From positions 1 to 17,519 of the forward strand of contig CAZWJS010000028.1 in assembly GCA_964634895.1 (NCBI GenBank): 17,519 nucleotides of DNA, written 5' to 3'. A program made the position numbers and the translations under genes. Below are positions 14,001 to 17,519 of this stretch, in pieces. The first letter of the stretch is position 1; each line of letters begins with the position of its first letter. The stretch is from CG-Epi1 sp964634895 (GTDB taxonomy: Archaea > Thermoplasmatota > Poseidoniia > MGIII > CG-Epi1). The notes under the pieces were generated by a model, which made no database searches, was not told the DNA's origin, and worked only from the letters and a program-made list of their open reading frames with translations.

Positions 14001-16462
14001 ATAATTTTATCTGCTTGATTTCCCCCAGCATAATTGAGATTTCCGTTGTCAACATTAAGTGTTATATTATTAGGAACATTACTTATCGTAATATTGGCCC
14101 AATGAGAAGTCTGATCCAAGTTATCTGTGCCTTCAAAATATATTCTAAAAGGTTTTTCTCTGATTGGATTCATTGATAATGTTATATTTGTAATTCCTTC
14201 CCTTGAAAAGAATCCTACATCTCCTAAATTTGTTATTTTTGCACTAAAGCCATACTCAGTATTTTTTGATGAAATCGAACTTCGATTATCAGGGGCATTT
14301 GAATTTAGAAATGCAGATTGGTTATATATTGCGAAGAAATCATCTCCACTTCCATCCTTCATATCTAAATATTTATCACTGGTTAAGAAAACGAATAGTT
14401 CATTGATATATGCAGGTTCATCTTTACGATTACGCATAATTATTGCAACTTCGCCATCTCCCTCACCTATTGTTGATTGTAAAACGGCTTGTGGTATCGA
14501 GCGAAGTAAATCACCAACATATACGATTCTACCTGCTAATCCGACTAATAGGTCACTTATGAATCCACCAACAAGGGAGCTATCTAAATTTTCAGTATTA
14601 TCATTAATAGGAATATCAGATCCTCCACTCTCATCAAGCTTGAGATTTCCTTCTAAAATCAAATTTGCTGGCAAATTTCTAATTTCGAGGCCTGTAAATA
14701 GCTTGTAATCATGATCATCCCATGAGGCTCCCCGTCCGTCTTCCGTATAATACTCATAATCCCCATAAATAATTGATTCTATAGACTCCATCGCATGAAA
14801 TTCAACCACAGTCCAATTTTTTTCAGATGTAGATTCATTTCTTACTTCTAACCAAAAAGAAGCTTGAGGCATGCCTAAATCGTCAAGGCAAACTTCCTCT
14901 CCACTTGAGTTTATTTCACATACAGGAACTCCTGTAATTTCAGCTACAATATGTGATAAAAACGAGTCTTGTTCCTCACCAGGTTCGGTGTTATATTCGT
15001 AATATTCAAAATCTAAATCAAATTTCTTATTTGTTTCATTAGAAATTCGAGTTTCTACTGGAGGAGCATAAACTTCAATTGCATCTCTTTGGACATTGTT
15101 TTCTATAGTTTGAGAAACTATTCTAATTTTTAATTCATCAGGTACTTTTCCTCTAGGATTTTCCAAATCTACCTTTATGAAAGTAATTTCTTCTAGAGCA
15201 TCACCAGGATTAATGAAAGTACCTTTACTCCAATTATATTTCAGGTACCCTATTGCTATTTCTAAGGCATCGATTCCATTGTTTGATATGTCACCAGTTT
15301 GATTGTTCATTTTAATAGAAATTTCATATGGTGCATTCACATAATCAACATCACCCGGGTTCAGTCCGATTCCTCCACTGCCGTCTGTACCTATAGTAAA
15401 GATAAATTCTTCAATAACAACATTTAATTCATATTCATCCGGAATCTCGTTAGCAGGGAATTTGGTATTTACGCCCCATACGTATGTTTCATCATCATCT
15501 TCATCATTTGTGTATGTTAGTCCCCTAACAATTGCTACATCTAATGTTTGATTCAGTTCTTGTTCTGAAATTTCTTGGAATTCAAATGCAAGTCCAACAT
15601 TTGCTTCTAAACCCACATCACCATTGATTGGGTTTAAGTCAGTTTGATCATTTATCAAATCATTTATTACAGGCACTAATCTAACTCTGATTTCATCATT
15701 TCCGTCATCATCAATATCAATTGGAATCCAAGCTTGTTCACCTTCATCAAGAATATCAATAAATCCTACAATAAATTGAATAATCTCATTTTCGAGTTCA
15801 AGTGTTTCAATCCAAGCTGTGATTAAAGCAGTCGATGCTCCCCAAATAGTTGATGCTAGATTTGCTTCTTCAACACCTTCTTCACAGGGCTCATCTGGAG
15901 GAGCTTCATCCCCACAACCGCTTACATCTATAGTTCCGTTACCATTTGCATCATAAGACCAGTATATCAGATAAGTTTCGGTAAAGATAGATAGTGCAGA
16001 GTCTAGAAAAGAATCTTGATAGAAATTTGCATCGTTTAGCATCGTTTCAATAATTTCAGTTCTTACAGGCTCAGGGTCGTTTACTGTAGTTGGTTCTAGT
16101 CCTCTATTCTTGTAATCATACACTATCTGTTCATAGTCTACTTGCGCAGTGACTGTATCACTTTCATCTTTGTTATTTAGTATTAGTTCTCTGTTATCTA
16201 AAAGAGAAAAATCAAGTTCGTTTCCTTCATGAATAGATCTAAGAAAATTTAATTTCCCCACAACACTTTCATTTATTTCATCGTTTCGTTGATTTACGCT
16301 TTGGAAGAAAGAATCAAGTTCCTGAGCAGTATCATAATTTGTTCCAATAGATTCAGAGTTAGAAGAAGTTGGTATAATTATTACCTGAAGAAGCATTAGA
16401 GTAACTATTGAGAATGTAACAACTTTTTTTCGACTCAGTAGTTTCAAAGCACGCTTGGCCAT
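11027..16462 (-). CDS. Giant exported repeat protein, 1811 residues
   Basis: I do not recognise a named family. A basic N terminus and hydrophobic helix (about 14-30) form a signal peptide, and the rest is acidic, Asn-rich and predicted to be almost all beta. Asp-rich loops that could bind Ca2+ (DANGNGTIDVS and DIDDDGNDEI, encoded near 15670-15960) lie in the N-terminal third. Residues 1064-1588 hold three tandem ~175-residue repeats, each opening with a W-x2-G-(I/L) signature and containing three LP-marked beta units; looser LP-type units appear further upstream. There is no C-terminal membrane helix. Cysteines are few. A TATA element 26 nt before the ATG suggests a leaderless transcript, divergent from ftsZ. 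A surface-layer, adhesin or envelope-spanning rod role is possible but unproven; the overlapping downstream gene may encode its anchor. Confidence 0.8.
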   Translation of the reverse strand: MAKRALKLLSRKKVVTFSIVTLMLLQVIIIPTSSNSESIGTNYDTAQELDSFFQSVNQRNDEINESVVGKLNFLRSIHEGNELDFSLLDNRELILNNKDESDTVTAQVDYEQIVYDYKNRGLEPTTVNDPEPVRTEIIETMLNDANFYQDSFLDSALSIFTETYLIYWSYDANGNGTIDVSGCGDEAPPDEPCEEGVEEANLASTIWGASTALITAWIETLELENEIIQFIVGFIDILDEGEQAWIPIDIDDDGNDEIRVRLVPVINDLINDQTDLNPINGDVGLEANVGLAFEFQEISEQELNQTLDVAIVRGLTYTNDEDDDETYVWGVNTKFPANEIPDEYELNVVIEEFIFTIGTDGSGGIGLNPGDVDYVNAPYEISIKMNNQTGDISNNGIDALEIAIGYLKYNWSKGTFINPGDALEEITFIKVDLENPRGKVPDELKIRIVSQTIENNVQRDAIEVYAPPVETRISNETNKKFDLDFEYYEYNTEPGEEQDSFLSHIVAEITGVPVCEINSSGEEVCLDDLGMPQASFWLEVRNESTSEKNWTVVEFHAMESIESIIYGDYEYYTEDGRGASWDDHDYKLFTGLEIRNLPANLILEGNLKLDESGGSDIPINDNTENLDSSLVGGFISDLLVGLAGRIVYVGDLLRSIPQAVLQSTIGEGDGEVAIIMRNRKDEPAYINELFVFLTSDKYLDMKDGSGDDFFAIYNQSAFLNSNAPDNRSSISSKNTEYGFSAKITNLGDVGFFSREGITNITLSMNPIREKPFRIYFEGTDNLDQTSHWANITISNVPNNITLNVDNGNLNYAGGNQADKIINDITFTSFASDIYTRLRLEHLPGSAEIVSAGGDLRLVTDSWFNFTFAITNETNDGKATSWIWNQTNYNGSSVMLYQNDMGGINETASLSGNLSWLKSLRLDDDGSGELADFRINHRQPVQFKIGAIDDTEYKEDYQGLDAYVFVDSLPADIVVAVPIIETNGIIDNNVTEVNDLQDVAQFIEALSELGKTLVDTVAGLSINLVTNVESFETVARFLYNIDEEVSITAWVDKGNITLLDEEPKWVEGLWSSQKDVENGTILGARMLLNGLPQSVDVNYTSKGDKIDLDLTLTDFNSRETADYIVFNEEGIIGPKVTAFIEKIPIGLDLELNADLILNATVENLTLNGTLNINTNKPVGPIYLVVEETETENPYRVEAMIPELPKDISLDMNIYGDIFAFNITADSNIEYIAIEIEVGNAEELESKWVEGITLDMSDEGDMSMKAYLKGISPEIGVKLWDPDEGGAQIDVKLDDFNNDESAMQSLLIDANNFANRSILLRIDELPEKFDLDAEIFLAELDNEDAPIIGNITIDSNKELGSIYVNIEDQQSDSNLELSVPDLPEKLNLDVSLSDDIEINFSSSSAPSEVVLGIDSGNISGLVTDWTHGIILKETDVGSALRLYLEGTVTSAKLNAKFGEPDTIDLELGDWSPVTPWLNLDLDRGKNETAIELFLDELGQNNNIDVFIQSGQGEGRDLDAIFDIHQTGTMGRAFLKTHNQTRPSFDEVYFSRVPNDLRADIIVGKQIDIIYEASGILDYIWVKTANRDYGTWKSAQAIVHDVPNSFHMGIDPNVEFDMDKSFVFQGFPDVFVTTSSPEIDVLLIVDEGYTGGHSGTFMDVVNVGDNTTMRVDGTNYIIDSPQGIDKAYLRATNSPATPEFYLDYMVIHASDIKHVEIIPNQIFGLYPIFELANADGGELSFAIGGKLNLGPLKLTTSAVMMDLRVKNVGDYSILPTWLGVQKNGLDTELGNNEKHYILPEPGLSLIASLEATIW
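11699..12196 (-). repeat. Giant protein, repeat copy 3
   Basis: Residues 1423-1588 (166). Opens with WTHGI, has the LYLEG strand at 1440-1444 and degenerate turns at 1446-1447 (VT), 1495-1496 (LG) and 1550-1551 (VP). The next Trp, at residue 1589, starts a poorer fourth segment. Confidence 0.65.
12197..12727 (-). repeat. Giant protein, repeat copy 2
   Basis: Residues 1246-1422 (177). Opens with WVEGI, has the AYLKG strand at 1264-1268 and LP-type turns at 1270-1271 (SP), 1323-1324 and 1380-1381 (both LPEK). Confidence 0.78.
12728..13273 (-). repeat. Giant protein, repeat copy 1
   Basis: Residues 1064-1245 (182). Opens with WVEGL and continues with a MLLNG strand at 1085-1089, LP-type turns at 1090-1091 (LP), 1142-1143 (IP) and 1202-1203 (LP). 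Aligned by eye with the next two copies. Confidence 0.75.
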
Positions 16463-16483
16463 TACTGTTATTGAGGGAACATC

Positions 16484-16494
16484 ACTATAAATAA
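16484..16494 (-). promoter_or_regulatory. TATA box of giant-protein gene (leaderless-type)
   Basis: TTATTTATAGT on the minus strand is centred about 26 nt upstream of the ATG at 16462, placing the expected transcript start at or one base before the start codon. There is no Shine-Dalgarno in the intervening sequence. Confidence 0.65.
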
Positions 16495-16520
16495 GGTCTT
16501 AGTCGAATAATATAAGAGTG

Positions 16521-16530
16521 TTTTTATATA
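16521..16530 (+). promoter_or_regulatory. TATA box of ftsZ (leaderless-type)
   Basis: TTTTTATATA is centred about 26-27 nt upstream of the ATG at 16553, a classic archaeal TATA element for a leaderless transcript. Roughly 30 bp separate it from the opposing TATA element of the giant-protein gene. Confidence 0.7.
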
Positions 16531-16552
16531 GAGAATCAATTGCGACGTGAAA

Positions 16553-17519
16553 ATGGATAATGAATCCTTACAAGACACAATCGCGGACGAGAACAGTTTC
16601 AAAGGGGAAACTGATGAGAGTGAATTGCAGGCTTTGGTTTCCAAATTAAAGACTAATATCCTGATAATTGGTAGTGGCGGTGCAGGAAATAATACATTAA
16701 TTAGACTTTACAAAGAAGGCATGACTTCGATTGAATTGTTGGCCGTTAATACAGACGCTCAGCATCTGTTGAATACATCTATTCCTCACCGAATGCTCAT
16801 TGGTAAACAATTGACTAAAGGCCTAGGGGCAGGATCTGAACCAAGTATAGGAGAGGGTGCAGCTGAAGAAGCTAGATCCGATATATTGGAAGCATGCCGT
16901 GACGCAGATATTGTCTTTCTTACAGGCGGTCTTGGAGGAGGTACTGGAACAGGTTCACTGCCAGTTATAGCTAAATTAGCGAAAGAACGGGGAGCTCTGA
17001 CGATTGCAATAGTAACATTGCCTTTCAGCAATGAGGGTGCTCGCCGTTCAAAAAATGCAAGAATAGGGCTTGAAAAATTACGTAAGTCTGCAGACACAGT
17101 AATAGTAATTCCTAATGATCGCTTGCTTCAAGATAATATTTCACAATTGCCATTAAATCTAGCATTTCGCCAAGCGGATGAGATATTAGGCAATGCAATA
17201 AAATGTATGACTGAAATCACATCACATGGTGGATTAGTCAACATCGACTTTGCAGATATGCGTTCTATAATGGATGGTGGTGGAGTAGCTATGATTGGGA
17301 TGGGTGAAGGGCAAGGTGCTACACGAGCATCAGATGCAGTTTCAGCAGCGTTAACATCTCCGCTTTTAGAGCTAGATATTAGCGAATCTAAGGGTGCCTT
17401 AGTTAATGTTACAGGCGGAGATGATATGACACTTCAGGAAGCCCATGAGGTAGTCCGAGAGGTTCATAGTAAGATTAATAAAGATGCTCGAATCATTTGG
17501 GGAGCTTCGATAGATTCTA
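16553..17519 (+). CDS. ftsZ: Cell division protein FtsZ (3' end outside window)
   Basis: Tubulin-like GTPase that polymerises into the cytokinetic ring. The visible 322 residues include an acidic N-terminal extension (about 1-33), the first nucleotide loop GSGGAGNN (40-47), the tubulin/FtsZ signature GGLGGGTGTG (125-134), the PFSNEGARR segment (about 158-166) and the T7 synergy loop N230-x-D232-x2-D235 that completes the catalytic site of the neighbouring subunit. All key GTPase residues are present, so this is a working FtsZ rather than a CetZ-type relative. The C-terminal domain is cut by the window end; about 30-70 more residues would be expected. The ATG is chosen because the TATA box lies 26 nt upstream. 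It diverges from the giant exported protein gene. Confidence 0.95.
   Translation, partial: MDNESLQDTIADENSFKGETDESELQALVSKLKTNILIIGSGGAGNNTLIRLYKEGMTSIELLAVNTDAQHLLNTSIPHRMLIGKQLTKGLGAGSEPSIGEGAAEEARSDILEACRDADIVFLTGGLGGGTGTGSLPVIAKLAKERGALTIAIVTLPFSNEGARRSKNARIGLEKLRKSADTVIVIPNDRLLQDNISQLPLNLAFRQADEILGNAIKCMTEITSHGGLVNIDFADMRSIMDGGGVAMIGMGEGQGATRASDAVSAALTSPLLELDISESKGALVNVTGGDDMTLQEAHEVVREVHSKINKDARIIWGASIDS

Noticed and set aside
14127..14708. 193-codon open frame on the plus strand inside the giant gene
   Set aside because: It is antisense to a well-supported minus-strand coding region, has no recognisable domain and is Ser/Pro/Leu-rich, as expected for an antisense shadow.
16786..17097. 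103-codon minus-strand frame inside ftsZ
   Set aside because: It is fully antisense to conserved FtsZ motifs including the tubulin signature; its Pro/Ala/Arg-rich product is typical of antisense readings.

Overview
The window reads as a piece of a low-G+C archaeal chromosome. RpoL (an archaeal/eukaryotic-type RNA polymerase subunit), Trm1, an archaeal-style TruD, a THEP1-type NTPase and TATA boxes about 26 nt upstream of start codons are all archaeal traits. FtsZ, a DtxR-type regulator and several exported Asp-rich proteins fit a euryarchaeon. A marine Thermoplasmatota lineage (Poseidoniia, MGII/MGIII type) is my best guess, but that is inference from gene content and style, not a database match.

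Layout. At the left (1-1529, plus strand) a DtxR-family metalloregulator sits behind a promoter carrying three DtxR-type palindromes. It is translationally coupled to a DsrE-family sulfur-transfer-like protein and followed by a thioredoxin with its own promoter and Shine-Dalgarno. The thioredoxin gene ends in a 4-bp convergent stop overlap with a long minus-strand block (1526-16462).

In transcription order the minus block begins with a giant exported protein of 1811 residues and a small membrane-anchored partner whose start overlaps it. Next come a Cas4-like nuclease with an inserted membrane hairpin and a THEP1 NTPase, then a housekeeping run: trm1, rpoL, truD and a HAD hydrolase. The block ends with three envelope-related genes: a transglutaminase-like protein with Ca-binding Asp repeats, a GYF_2-domain protein and a membrane-anchored subtilase. 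Most junctions are overlaps or gaps of a few bases, so much of this is probably co-transcribed, with likely internal promoters before the subtilase and perhaps the THEP1 gene. Diverging from the giant gene at the right edge is ftsZ (plus strand, cut off by the window end). The 90-bp region between them holds two back-to-back, apparently leaderless promoters.

The most interesting items are: (1) the giant protein, which carries three tandem copies of a ~175-residue repeat, each built of three shorter LP-marked beta units with spacing near 52/58/67 residues; (2) the Cas4-like nuclease with two transmembrane helices placed between its His and Asp motifs, away from any CRISPR genes; (3) the three-box DtxR operator with an intact primary but degenerate ancillary metal site in the regulator; and (4) the secreted protease-like cluster of subtilase, transglutaminase-like protein and GYF_2 protein. 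I saw no CRISPR array, insertion sequence, tRNA or rRNA gene. No gene-free stretch exceeds 100 bases.
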